Origin: Paraburkholderia mimosarum LMG 23256 = NBRC 106338
GTDB taxonomy: Bacteria > Pseudomonadota > Gammaproteobacteria > Burkholderiales > Burkholderiaceae
NCBI RefSeq assembly: GCF_000739815.1
Contig: NZ_BBJJ01000009.1
Location: 1 to 64,000, forward strand
Reading direction: 5' to 3'
Length of the DNA: 64,000 nt
Below, in pieces: positions 1-7,905 of this stretch; the stretch's first letter is position 1; each line of letters opens with the position of its first letter. A model generated the notes under the pieces. That model saw only the letters and a list, made by a program, of their open reading frames with translations, was not told where the DNA came from and made no database searches. The translations under genes were made by a program, and so were the position numbers.

Positions 1-497
1 TGCTAAGGCCGATAGGCACACCGAAGATTCAAGTGGTGCTGGCTATCAGCGCCGCTGGGCTCATGATAGGTGCGTACATGATTCCGTTGTCGGCATTTTC
101 GGCACCCGTTGTATTCAGCATGCTCATCGCGTCTCTGATTACGGATTCCGGACCGCTCGCTTCTTTGCTGCAAACGCGCCCGTTGCAATATCTCGGCAGG
201 ATTTCGTACGCCATGTACCTCAGTCACGCCGTATTTGCCTTGCCGCTCGTGGCGTGGCTTCTGCATGGGAATTATGTATTCGCCTATCAGCTTACCGGCG
301 CCGCGGCGTTCCTGCTCGCATCCTTTGCGCTCACTCACTTTATGCATGAATACGTGGAAATCCCTTGCCGGGAAAGGATCTATGCATGGGCAGACTCGCT
401 CACTCGCGACGAGGCGCTGCCGCTTTTGCGTGATTGCCCCGACGACCGTGGCCGTCAAGTAGAAAAACTGACCGGATCATACGTGGTCGATCCATGA
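1..497 (+). CDS. Acyltransferase family 3 (OafA/YrhL-like), C-terminal part, cut by window edge
   Basis: The frame is open from the left edge, so this is the C-terminal part (about 164 residues) of a longer membrane protein. It shows alternating hydrophobic segments and the motif PLQYLGRISYAMYLSH, typical of the last third of acyltransferase-3 enzymes, which O-acetylate or otherwise acylate polysaccharides at the inner membrane. A late E-x-P-x-R-E-like stretch (EIPCRER) also fits the family. The first ATG/GTG visible inside the window is internal and is not the true start. The gene sits beside glycosyltransferases, which suggests a role in surface-polysaccharide decoration. The acceptor is unknown, and the catalytic N-terminal half lies outside the window. 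Confidence 0.8.
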   Translation, partial: LRPIGTPKIQVVLAISAAGLMIGAYMIPLSAFSAPVVFSMLIASLITDSGPLASLLQTRPLQYLGRISYAMYLSHAVFALPLVAWLLHGNYVFAYQLTGAAAFLLASFALTHFMHEYVEIPCRERIYAWADSLTRDEALPLLRDCPDDRGRQVEKLTGSYVVDP

Positions 498-514
498 TCT
501 GGCCGCGGCTCACC

Positions 515-531
515 GACGCCATGTTGGCGTC
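515..531 (+). other. Short hairpin after the acyltransferase gene
   Basis: A perfect 6-bp stem (GACGCC/GGCGTC) with a 5-base loop lies 18 bases after the stop codon. There is no T-run, so it is at best a weak or Rho-assisted transcript end. Confidence 0.3.
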
Positions 532-722
532 TGCATATGAAACGTTTTGATGGTCAGTAGGGTTCGCCGTTAAAGGGGGCTCTCGCGATCGCTCCGCATC
601 TGGGAAAGATCACCTGATCCTGATTGCCGACATTCGATATAAATGCGTACGCGCCTGGAAAGGTATGGCGGCCCGGCGGCACGCGGGCGGCAAACCTATA
701 GGTGGCCTATATAGCCGCCGTG

Positions 723-880
723 TGTGGGCGCGAAGGCGCGAACGATTTCACACGGGTTGCCGCTGCCGCGGGTCTCGCCATTCCTTCGTACGCGTCGCAA
801 CACGCTATCGCAGGGCAAGAGCGGCACGAGGTGCGCGACCCCACGAAAGGAAGGTGCACCCGACTTCCTGGATCGAGCCT
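723..880 (+). repeat. Diverged direct repeat, copy 1
   Basis: About 158 bases match 2571-2723 in the same orientation with many substitutions and a few small indels. Shared blocks include CGAACGATTTCACAC, a GAGGTGCGC region, ACGAAAGGAAGG and a common end at TCGAGCCT. The similarity stops abruptly at 880, just before the phosphomannomutase remnant. No terminal inverted repeats or transposase were seen. The unit may be an old mobile-element relic, a duplicated leader region, or the remains of a duplicated gene end. Confidence 0.6.
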
Positions 881-886
881 TGTGCG

Positions 887-1036
887 GACGGCTTCGGCCT
901 GGCGCGTTCGTCGAACACCACGCCAGTCGTCGTGATGCGCTTCGAGGCCGATAACGATGCGGCGCTCGCACGCATCCAGGCCGACTTCAAGCGCGTAATT
1001 CTCGCAGAGAAGCCGGATGCGAAGCTGCCGTTCTGA
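887..1036 (+). pseudogene. C-terminal remnant of phosphomannomutase/phosphoglucomutase
   Basis: The last 49 codons before the stop at 1034-1036 read DGFGLARSSNTTPVVVMRFE and then end in KPDAKLPF. This is the C-terminal signature of the alpha-D-phosphohexomutase family (ManB/AlgC type), including the phosphate-binding RSSNTTP loop. The family is normally about 450-460 residues long, and no mutase sequence precedes residue 1 of this piece. The fragment begins directly after repeat copy 1, so the gene was probably truncated by recombination or insertion. A 123-residue frame runs through it, but its first ~74 residues are arginine-rich and look non-coding. Confidence 0.75.
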
Positions 1037-1265
1037 GGCTTTTGTGTCCCCGTGATCCTGTCTTGAAGCGGACTTTGGAGTAGAGGCAAACGCGGCGTCG
1101 AGCGGTCCCACCGCCCGGCGCCGCACCGTTTTTTGCACCCCGAAGTCGGCTCCAGCGTCAAATGCCGGAAACATGTTCGCTGTCACACGCTGTGTTTGAC
1201 GCCGTTACTTCAAAATGCGTTGCCTGGAGGGTTTCCACTCAAAATAAGAACGATAGGAGGGCGTT

Positions 1266-2513
1266 TTGCGAACTGCAACCACGAATTGTCTAAGCACGAC
1301 GCTGCTGACGAGGAATCGGGTCGCTCAATATTGCGCCGCGCTTTTAATCTACCAGATGGTAGCCATGGGACTCTGGGCCGCCGGTTGCTGGGTCTATCGC
1401 GTCCATGACGTGCCACCTCTCGGTGTTGATTTTCGTGTCTTCTGGAGCACATCATTCCTGTCGCTGCACAATGGAGCAGACGCCGCGTTTAACCAGTCAC
1501 TTCTGGATACTGTCGAACGATCAATAGCGCCGCCTAACTTCGGGCCCTGGATATATCCGCCGACGTTCCAGATGGTGATTTACCCCGTTGCTTTACTGCC
1601 TTTCCCTGTTTCCTACGCGGTCTTTGCGTGCATAAGCGTTATTGCCGGCGTCCTCACCTGTAAGCTCGCATTGAAGGCCGACTCAGTGCCGTGGCTTTCC
1701 GTCGCCGCGTTTCCTGGTGTGTGGATCTGTCTTGTGTACGGCCAAAATTCATTGATCACGCTTGCACTCGCTGCCGGTGCACTGGGTTTGCTCGACAGGC
1801 GCCCGGCACTGGCAGGAGTATGTGCTGGCATGCTGGTAATAAAACCGCAGCTTGCAGTTGTGTTTCCGTTACTCTTCCTTTGCGGTCGCCACTATCGAGC
1901 GTTCGGCGCCGCCGCGATTACGGCGGTGCTGTTTTGCGTCGCTGGCACAACTGCCTTCGGATTGCAACAATGGCTGAGGTTTGCTGAGGCCGCCTCGTGG
2001 TTCCAATCGCAGGTGTTCACGAGCAATGTTGGAAATCTCTGGAATGCCATGCCGACCGTACTAGCGATTAGCCTCCGCTATGGATTCGACTTGAGACTTG
2101 CATACGCTATGCATTCGGCCGTTGCCTTGTGTGCATTAATCGTCACGATAAGAATTTGGCTCAGGGAACCAATCTCTCAACTCGGAAACGCCTCGGCAGT
2201 CGTTACTGCCATACTGATCCAGCCTTACCTCGTTTACTACGATCTTGCATGGCTATTGATACCGATAATTTGCTTGTGCAACGACTTTAGGAGACGCGGG
2301 GGCGGTGCGCTTTGGCAGTATGCGCTTATCGCATTGGCGTGGGCGATCTTATTGCCGTCGTTCCTGAAAATCCTCTATTTCCCCAACCTTCCATGCGGTG
2401 CATTTCTCCTTCCGATTCTGTTCGGCCTGTTGGTGCTCATCGCATTACGGGCGCGTGTGAAGCCCAACAACGTAGTCTCCTATCCTGGGCATACCATGAG
2501 GGGTGTGACTTGA
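1266..2513 (+). CDS. GT87 (DUF2029) polytopic glycosyltransferase, copy 1
   Basis: A 415-residue polytopic membrane protein of the GT-C fold, family GT87 (mannosyltransferases using polyprenyl-phosphate sugars). Family landmarks are the probable catalytic Asp55 in VDFRVFW, WIYPPTF at 95-101, GQN at 159-161 and KPQL at 193-196. A TTG start is chosen because a strong AGGAGG (1255-1260) lies 5 bases upstream, and because the first ATG (codon 31) would remove most of the first membrane segment. Its codon use is more AT-rich than in genes further right, which suggests transfer. It is one of four GT87 genes in the first 9.2 kb. The sugar and acceptor cannot be read from sequence. Confidence 0.85.
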   Translation: MRTATTNCLSTTLLTRNRVAQYCAALLIYQMVAMGLWAAGCWVYRVHDVPPLGVDFRVFWSTSFLSLHNGADAAFNQSLLDTVERSIAPPNFGPWIYPPTFQMVIYPVALLPFPVSYAVFACISVIAGVLTCKLALKADSVPWLSVAAFPGVWICLVYGQNSLITLALAAGALGLLDRRPALAGVCAGMLVIKPQLAVVFPLLFLCGRHYRAFGAAAITAVLFCVAGTTAFGLQQWLRFAEAASWFQSQVFTSNVGNLWNAMPTVLAISLRYGFDLRLAYAMHSAVALCALIVTIRIWLREPISQLGNASAVVTAILIQPYLVYYDLAWLLIPIICLCNDFRRRGGGALWQYALIALAWAILLPSFLKILYFPNLPCGAFLLPILFGLLVLIALRARVKPNNVVSYPGHTMRGVT

Positions 2514-2570
2514 GCGGATTGCGGAAATGGACCCCGACAGAAGCGGGCCCCTCGGCGCCCACCACGGCAG

Positions 2571-2723
2571 TGTGGGTTCGCGAACGATTTCACACCGGTT
2601 GCGGCTGCCACGGCTCTCGCGATTGCTTCATACTCGTAGCTACACGCTAACGCGAGGCACGAGCGTCACGAGGTGCGCCGCCCTACGAAAGGAAGGGGCG
2701 CCCCGACCTCCTGCCTCGAGCCT
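2571..2723 (+). repeat. Diverged direct repeat, copy 2
   Basis: About 153 bases are related to 723-880 in the same orientation. The copies start alike (TGTGGG then CGAACGATTTCACAC) and end together at TCGAGCCT. This copy lies immediately upstream of the ribosome-binding site of the GtrA-like gene, so it may act as its leader or promoter region. It contains in-frame stops and is not translated as one protein. Confidence 0.6.
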
Positions 2724-2748
2724 CGTACATTTCCGGGAGCGACGCAGT

Positions 2749-3108
2749 ATGCCGCGCATCGTCAGATTTGGTATCGCTGGGCTCATCGCGACCGGCGTTC
2801 ATGTTCTGATCGCCTGGTCGGTGTTCAGCTGGCTGGTTCGCGACTCCACAGTCGCTAACGTTGCGGCGTTCCTCATTGCCAATATCGTCTCCTATCTGCT
2901 GCAGACGCTGTGGAGCTTCTCCTCCCGTCCGACCGTGGCGCGCTTCCTGCGCTTTGCCACGGTCTCGATCGCGGGTTTTCTGGCCGCGACGCTGATTCCC
3001 TTGCTCTGCGGGCGGCAGACGATCTGGCTACCTACCTTTGCCGTCGTCATTTGCATTCCTGCACTGTCCTATTTTCTCCATGCCCGATGGACCTATCAGG
3101 CAGCCTGA
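2749..3108 (+). CDS. GtrA-like small membrane protein (putative polyprenyl-sugar flippase)
   Basis: A 119-residue protein with four hydrophobic segments and the typical GtrA opening RFGIAGLIATGVHVL. It ends YFLHARWTY, matching the F-x-R-x-WTF/Y ending of the family. GtrA-like proteins are thought to flip polyprenyl-phosphate sugars across the inner membrane. The ATG at 2749 is preferred over an upstream in-frame ATG because GGGAG stands 9 bases before it and the family homology begins exactly there. Its stop is 2 bases before the next GT87 start, so the two are probably co-translated. The paired GtrB is encoded on the opposite strand at 5521-6618. Confidence 0.82.
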   Translation: MPRIVRFGIAGLIATGVHVLIAWSVFSWLVRDSTVANVAAFLIANIVSYLLQTLWSFSSRPTVARFLRFATVSIAGFLAATLIPLLCGRQTIWLPTFAVVICIPALSYFLHARWTYQAA

Positions 3109-3110
3109 CC

Positions 3111-4391
3111 ATGCACGACGACATTGTTCAGTCCCACATCCAGCCGCCGGGTAGAGCGCCTGTCTGGCTCGACGCCCAACGTATCCGCGCCTACGCGGCT
3201 TTCGTGCTGTTGGTGAACATCGGATACCTTTCTCTGCGAATATGGTTCGGATCAATCGACCCGATGCCCAACGTCAGTCCACCAGGCTGGGATTTCGCCG
3301 TTTTCTGGAGCGCTTCCTGGCTCGCGTTGCACGGGCCGGCAGTCAATGCGTTCGACACCGCCCTTCTCGAGCCGATTGCTTTGCCGCTTCAGAATATGCT
3401 GCCGTCCGCATTCGTGACCCCGTGGACCTATCCGCCTACGTTCCTCCTGGTCATGCTTCCGGCTGCGTTGTTGCCGTTTACGGTCTCGTATCTGGCGTAT
3501 GGACTGGCCGGAATCGCCTTCGCGTTCAAGGCATGCAGATCCATCCTGCCGCCGGTAAGAGACTGGTCATGGTGGCTGCCGGTCGCCGCTTTTCCCGCCA
3601 TCTGGGTCGCGGCCGCCTCCGGGCAGAACTCATTTCTGACCTTTGGACTCCTGGGTCTCGGCCTCGCTTGTCTCGAGAGGCGGCCGTGGATCGCTGGAAT
3701 GCTCTTCGGCTTGCTTGCCATCAAGCCGCAACTGGGGCTCATGATCCCTGTCGCGCTGCTGTTTGGCAGGCACTGGCGCGCGTTCGCTTCGGCGGCGCTG
3801 ACCGTCGGCGTTTTTTGTGCGCTCGCGGCGCTGGTGCTCGGATTTGCGACGTTCGCACGATTCGCCGAGGCGTTGCCTGCTTTTAACCACTTCGTCATTG
3901 AGTATTCGGACCGCTGGCCGCGTGGGATTGCGACGGCGTTCGGCGCCGCACGTCATTTCGGCGCGGCTGTGCCGACAGCGTATCTACTCCATGCGGTCGT
4001 GGCGGTACCCGCTGTGAGTGCCGTTGCCTGGCTTTGGTCCGTGCGCGCGTCGTTCGAATTGCGGGCGTCGGCGCTTGTGCTGGCGACATTGCTGGTGCCG
4101 ACCTATCTGATGCCCTACGACCTGCTCCTGTTGGGCTTGCCGATCCTGTGGCTCGTGCGGGACGGTGGCCGCAATGGGTGGATTCGGGGCGACGGCGTTG
4201 TGCTGGTGAGCGCGTGGATCTCGCCGATTGTCACTTATTCGCCGGGAGAGTGGGCGGCGAGCATCTACGTGCCGCTCATCGTCATGGCGCTGCTGCTGGT
4301 CGTCGTGAGGCGCTATATGGCCCTGCGGGCGGTGCCCGCAAACGCGTGGGCCGGTATGGTTGCGGTCCCCGGGCACGGCGGCTCGCGCTGA
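3111..4391 (+). CDS. GT87 (DUF2029) polytopic glycosyltransferase, copy 2
   Basis: A 426-residue multi-pass membrane protein of family GT87. Landmarks are Asp61 in WDFAVFW, WTYPPTF at 105-111, GQNS at 171-174 and KPQL at 205-208. The ATG at 3111 is 2 bases after the GtrA stop, which marks an operon. Upstream in-frame starts lie inside the GtrA gene and give no family homology. It probably transfers a sugar from a polyprenyl-phosphate donor on the periplasmic side. Donor and acceptor are unknown. Confidence 0.87.
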   Translation: MHDDIVQSHIQPPGRAPVWLDAQRIRAYAAFVLLVNIGYLSLRIWFGSIDPMPNVSPPGWDFAVFWSASWLALHGPAVNAFDTALLEPIALPLQNMLPSAFVTPWTYPPTFLLVMLPAALLPFTVSYLAYGLAGIAFAFKACRSILPPVRDWSWWLPVAAFPAIWVAAASGQNSFLTFGLLGLGLACLERRPWIAGMLFGLLAIKPQLGLMIPVALLFGRHWRAFASAALTVGVFCALAALVLGFATFARFAEALPAFNHFVIEYSDRWPRGIATAFGAARHFGAAVPTAYLLHAVVAVPAVSAVAWLWSVRASFELRASALVLATLLVPTYLMPYDLLLLGLPILWLVRDGGRNGWIRGDGVVLVSAWISPIVTYSPGEWAASIYVPLIVMALLLVVVRRYMALRAVPANAWAGMVAVPGHGGSR

Positions 4392-4896
4392 ATCGATCAG
4401 TCAAGTCCGCGCCGCTTTCTGCGTGTGTATCCAATACCCGGTGTGCCCCTGCGTAAGTTTGCAGTGCCTCGCGTGGTAGCGAGAAGCATGCGCCAAAACC
4501 GGAACACCAATGCGGCTGCGATGACCCGTTCGCCGTGTATTCGGCGCTTCCTGGTCGTAGCTCCCGGCTAGCCTCGCAGCACGTGGCGACTGCGAGGCGC
4601 ACCGCTTCCCCAGGCCGCGCCCGCGCGTGCCGTATATGAACGGCGAAGCCGCGGGCGAAGATGGCAGCGAGGAGCACTTCATCCGACAGTGGATATCTGC
4701 CATGCGCCCAGTGCGTTGATCAGTGCCGCTCTTCCATTGGCTGGCGTGGCGGCTTCCAGCGGCCTACGCCGTCGCAGGCTACGACGCGTTATCGATCTGG
4801 AAAACACCTGCCAATCCCAGCCGATCTCATTTGCCGTCTCAGCTCACGCGCGCCCGCCACTGATATCGGAGGGGCAGCAAAACGATGGCATGCCCA
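4392..4896. other. 505-bp gap with no recognisable gene
   Basis: This stretch lies between two convergent genes. Frames of up to about 100 residues exist on the minus strand, but they are arginine/serine-rich, lack family features and overlap one another. No terminator with a T-run, repeat or RNA gene was recognised. Confidence 0.5.
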
Positions 4897-5196
4897 TTAG
4901 ACCGGCGAAAAACCATCCTCGCTTCCGCGCGGATTTGCACAGTCACTAACGGGCATTCGCTCATTGCTACGGTGCGCCTTCTGCACAGGAGTAAGCGCCA
5001 GGATCAAGGCGACAATCCAGCCGAGCACCGACCATCCGAACAGCACGTTAAGCCGCTTGATGGCACCACGCTTATGGTGCACACGCCGGAAAGCGATGAT
5101 CGACGGAACGAAATATAGCAACACCAGCATGACAAGAAGTCCGCCGGCATCGCTGAGTGCGTGCGCGGGCCCGGTGCTCGATTCATAATCAGACAT
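4897..5196 (-). CDS. Superinfection-immunity-like small membrane protein, copy 1
   Basis: A 99-residue protein with two hydrophobic segments. Its signature LLYFVPSIIAFRR followed by I-x-x-LNVLFGWSVLGWIVAL resembles the T4 Imm-like superinfection-immunity family, small inner-membrane proteins named for a phage protein that blocks DNA injection by related phages. Chromosomal members are common and mostly uncharacterised. A run of Gs serves as a Shine-Dalgarno-like element before the ATG at 5196. A paralogue lies at 32523-32861, and the two share upstream sequence as well. A role in phage exclusion is inferred from the family name only. Confidence 0.75.
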   Translation of the reverse strand: MSDYESSTGPAHALSDAGGLLVMLVLLYFVPSIIAFRRVHHKRGAIKRLNVLFGWSVLGWIVALILALTPVQKAHRSNERMPVSDCANPRGSEDGFSPV

Positions 5197-5520
5197 GTTG
5201 CCCCCCCGTAAGTTAGCGCAACCGTGAGATCACGCGCCGCGCCGCATGGTGCCTATTGGCTGTACATCAGTCTGTAAGCAATCCGATTTCGAGGCCAACC
5301 GGCTAACTGAATTTATATTCGCCAGCCCCGGCTTGATCAATGCGTTGCCAGACAAAGTGAGACACGCGACTCGCCTAATGCCGGTCGTCCCCAACGACGA
5401 GGGACGAAGAAAAACTCCAGTCCAGATCATTCGATTCACTGCGTGCCTCGTCGCTGGCAATCGCCACGACACGCATCGCGAAATGCAGCACATTGAACGC
5501 GGACCTTGAACGTCTCGTTG
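5197..5520 (-). promoter_or_regulatory. Upstream region of immunity-like gene, conserved with the paralogue; no gene
   Basis: The segment 5197-5375 resembles 32862-33045 upstream of the paralogue. The clearest shared piece is TGCGTTGCCA then ACAAA and GAGACA (5341-5367 versus 33009-33033), at the same distance (about 145-148 bases) from the start codon. It probably holds the promoter. The rest, to the end of the GtrB gene at 5521, shows nothing recognisable. Confidence 0.5.
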
Positions 5521-6618
5521 TCATCGGCCGGCGGCTCGTACCTGCGACGCACCACGCCATTGCACCAGATCCAGTTGCGCGCTATTGGTATGGGCACGGG
5601 CATCTGCACGCTCCACCGGCAGCACGCTGACCTTGGCACTCGAGCCGTAGCGTCGGCGCACGAGGTAGACGGGCCGCTCCTTTGATTCGTCGTAAATGCG
5701 CCCGATGTATTCGCCGATGACACCGATGCCGGCCAACTGAATTCCACTCATGAACAACACGAGGGAAACCAGGGAAGCATAGCCGGGGACTGGGTTGCCA
5801 AACAGCAATGTGCGCCCGACCATGAACGTACCGTAGCCGAATGCGAGGGCAGCTATCGCGCAACCAATATACGTCCAGATTCTCAACGGTACAGTGCTGA
5901 AGCTCGTAATACCTTCCAGTGCGAAATTCCACAGGCGCCATCCCGAGAACTTCGTTTTGCCCGCACTGCGCGGCGTGCGTTCATAGTCGATCGTCACCGT
6001 GTTGAATCCGACCCATGCGAACAAGCCCTTCATGAACCGGTGCCGTTCGGGAAGACTGCACAGCGCATCGACCACCTGGCGATCCATGAGTCTGAAGTCG
6101 CCGACGTTCTCAGGGATTTTCAATTCCGACAGTGCGTTGTGAACGCGGTAGAACAGCGCCGCGGTCGTACGCTTTAAAAAGGAATCGCAGGCGCGGTCGG
6201 CACGCCGGGCGAGCACGACTTCAGCGCCGCGCTGCCATCGCGCGATCATCTCCGGGATCAACGAGGGCGGATCCTGCAGGTCTGCGTCGATCACGACGAC
6301 AGCGTCTCCGCACGCTTCATGCAGGCCCGAAGTGAGTGCCGCCTCCTTGCCGAAATTGCGCGTCAGGTCGACGACCTTGATGCGTCTGTCGCTCTGGCTT
6401 GCGAGGACCAGCTTTTCGAGCGTGGCGTCGCGGCTGCCGTCGTTGACGCAGACGATCTCAAAGCGCACCGAGGCGATCGACTCCATCGTCGCGACGATCT
6501 GCTCGAAAAACATTCCCACGCCGTCCTCCTCATTGTAAAACGGAGCGACGATCGAGATGAGGGGTGACTCAAGCGCGAATCCCACGCGGCGTGCGTCCCG
6601 GCCGATAGGCGTGTCCAT
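5521..6618 (-). CDS. GtrB/DPM1-like polyprenyl-phosphate glycosyltransferase (GT2)
   Basis: A 365-residue GT2 enzyme. The catalytic domain has PFYNEE (26-31), DGS (60-62) and the metal-binding DADLQDPP (111-118). It is followed by two membrane helices at about 240-310, the layout of GtrB/DPM1-type enzymes, which load a sugar from a nucleotide donor onto polyprenyl phosphate at the cytoplasmic face. The C-terminal ~60 residues are extra and poorly conserved. It is last in a minus-strand run after two GT87 genes, 15 bases after the previous stop, so it probably makes the lipid-linked donor these enzymes use. The donor sugar is not evident. Confidence 0.88.
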   Translation of the reverse strand: MDTPIGRDARRVGFALESPLISIVAPFYNEEDGVGMFFEQIVATMESIASVRFEIVCVNDGSRDATLEKLVLASQSDRRIKVVDLTRNFGKEAALTSGLHEACGDAVVVIDADLQDPPSLIPEMIARWQRGAEVVLARRADRACDSFLKRTTAALFYRVHNALSELKIPENVGDFRLMDRQVVDALCSLPERHRFMKGLFAWVGFNTVTIDYERTPRSAGKTKFSGWRLWNFALEGITSFSTVPLRIWTYIGCAIAALAFGYGTFMVGRTLLFGNPVPGYASLVSLVLFMSGIQLAGIGVIGEYIGRIYDESKERPVYLVRRRYGSSAKVSVLPVERADARAHTNSAQLDLVQWRGASQVRAAGR

Positions 6619-6633
6619 GATGTCTTCTCCCTT

Positions 6634-7905
6634 TTACGACAAGGCTGCAATGGTGGGAACTGCCTGCGCGCGTCGCTCGCGCGCGATCTGCGCGATCAGC
6701 ATCCAGAGCGTGGCAATCGAGATGAGCGGGGTAAACGGAACATGCGAATGGGAAACGAGCGTGAGCCCGGCTATGGGGGCGAGCCAGAGTACGGCCAGCC
6801 ATTCGCGCTGTCCGCGTTGAAAACCGTGCTCTCTGGCGTGATAAACCACCCATGCGATCAGGATTCCATACCATGTGAGATCGTAGTCGTAGAGGTATGG
6901 GCTCACGAGCATGCTTGCGCACACGAGCACCGCGGCGCGCAGCCCGAAGGCGCTGGGTCGTCCCCACGCGTAGCAGACCGCGGCGACGGCGCACAGCGCG
7001 GATATGGCCTGTGCACCGCCGGCGAGCGCGGTGGGAGCATGGAGCAGTTTGAGCGCTCCGAACAGCGTGGGCACGCGAAACAGATGCGCCCGACCCGTTT
7101 CGACGAAGCTGTTTGCGACACCCATGTTATGAACGAAGGCGACTAGCGTTTCGCTGCCGAAAGCCAGCACCGAGATCGCCAGCCAGATCAGCGAGCCCGC
7201 GATCATCGCACCCAGCGCGCGCCATGATCGCGAAGCGAGCAGCGCGAGCGGAATGAGCACGCACAGTTGTGGCTTCATGGCGACGAGAGCAAAGCACAGG
7301 CCGGCGAGTATCGGGCGATTGCGCAGCAGGACCAGTCCGAGCCCGACCAGTGATGCCGTGAGCAACCCGTTCTGGCCGGCGGTCAGCACGAGCGCGGATC
7401 CCGGGAAGGCGATTGCGATCAGGGCCGTGCCTGGGTACGGGGCGATCGTCTTGACCACTTTGACGAAGAGAGCGAGCGTGCCGAAGAGGAAGATTGGTGC
7501 GGAGAGGGTGAACGGCAGCAGTGCGAGCGGATAGACGAACAGCAGGAACGTCGGCGGGTAAAGCCACGGAAGCACGCCGACGGGGCGGCCGGCGGCATAT
7601 TCCTCGACGGGCTTCAGGATGGCGAAATTATATGCATCCACCGCATGTCCCTGCAGTGCGAGGTGCGAGGCGCTCCAGAACGGCAGGCAGTCCACCGCCA
7701 GTACGCTGAGCTGGGGATCCCTCAGCCACACCAGGTGATAGACATAGGCCACCGCGACGCAAAGATAGTAAGCAAGCGCGGCCAGCGGGTAGACCCACAG
7801 GCGTTGGCCGCCCAACCAGTGCGAGTGGGTCTGTGTGTCGCCGCGAGGCTGAGCAAGTGCAGCCCTGAGCGTGCTCGTGGACTCACGAAAAATCGTCTGA
7901 TTCAT
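6634..7905 (-). CDS. GT87 (DUF2029) polytopic glycosyltransferase, copy 3
   Basis: A 423-residue GT-C membrane enzyme. Landmarks are Asp72 in VDCLPFW, WLYPPTF at 114-120, and the GQN and KPQL family motifs further on. The ATG at 7905 overlaps the stop of the upstream GT87 gene by 4 bases (ATGA), so translational coupling is likely. A longer in-frame extension would run backwards through the neighbouring gene and is rejected. It probably acts with the GtrB-like enzyme encoded 15 bases downstream. Confidence 0.87.
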   Translation of the reverse strand: MNQTIFRESTSTLRAALAQPRGDTQTHSHWLGGQRLWVYPLAALAYYLCVAVAYVYHLVWLRDPQLSVLAVDCLPFWSASHLALQGHAVDAYNFAILKPVEEYAAGRPVGVLPWLYPPTFLLFVYPLALLPFTLSAPIFLFGTLALFVKVVKTIAPYPGTALIAIAFPGSALVLTAGQNGLLTASLVGLGLVLLRNRPILAGLCFALVAMKPQLCVLIPLALLASRSWRALGAMIAGSLIWLAISVLAFGSETLVAFVHNMGVANSFVETGRAHLFRVPTLFGALKLLHAPTALAGGAQAISALCAVAAVCYAWGRPSAFGLRAAVLVCASMLVSPYLYDYDLTWYGILIAWVVYHAREHGFQRGQREWLAVLWLAPIAGLTLVSHSHVPFTPLISIATLWMLIAQIARERRAQAVPTIAALS

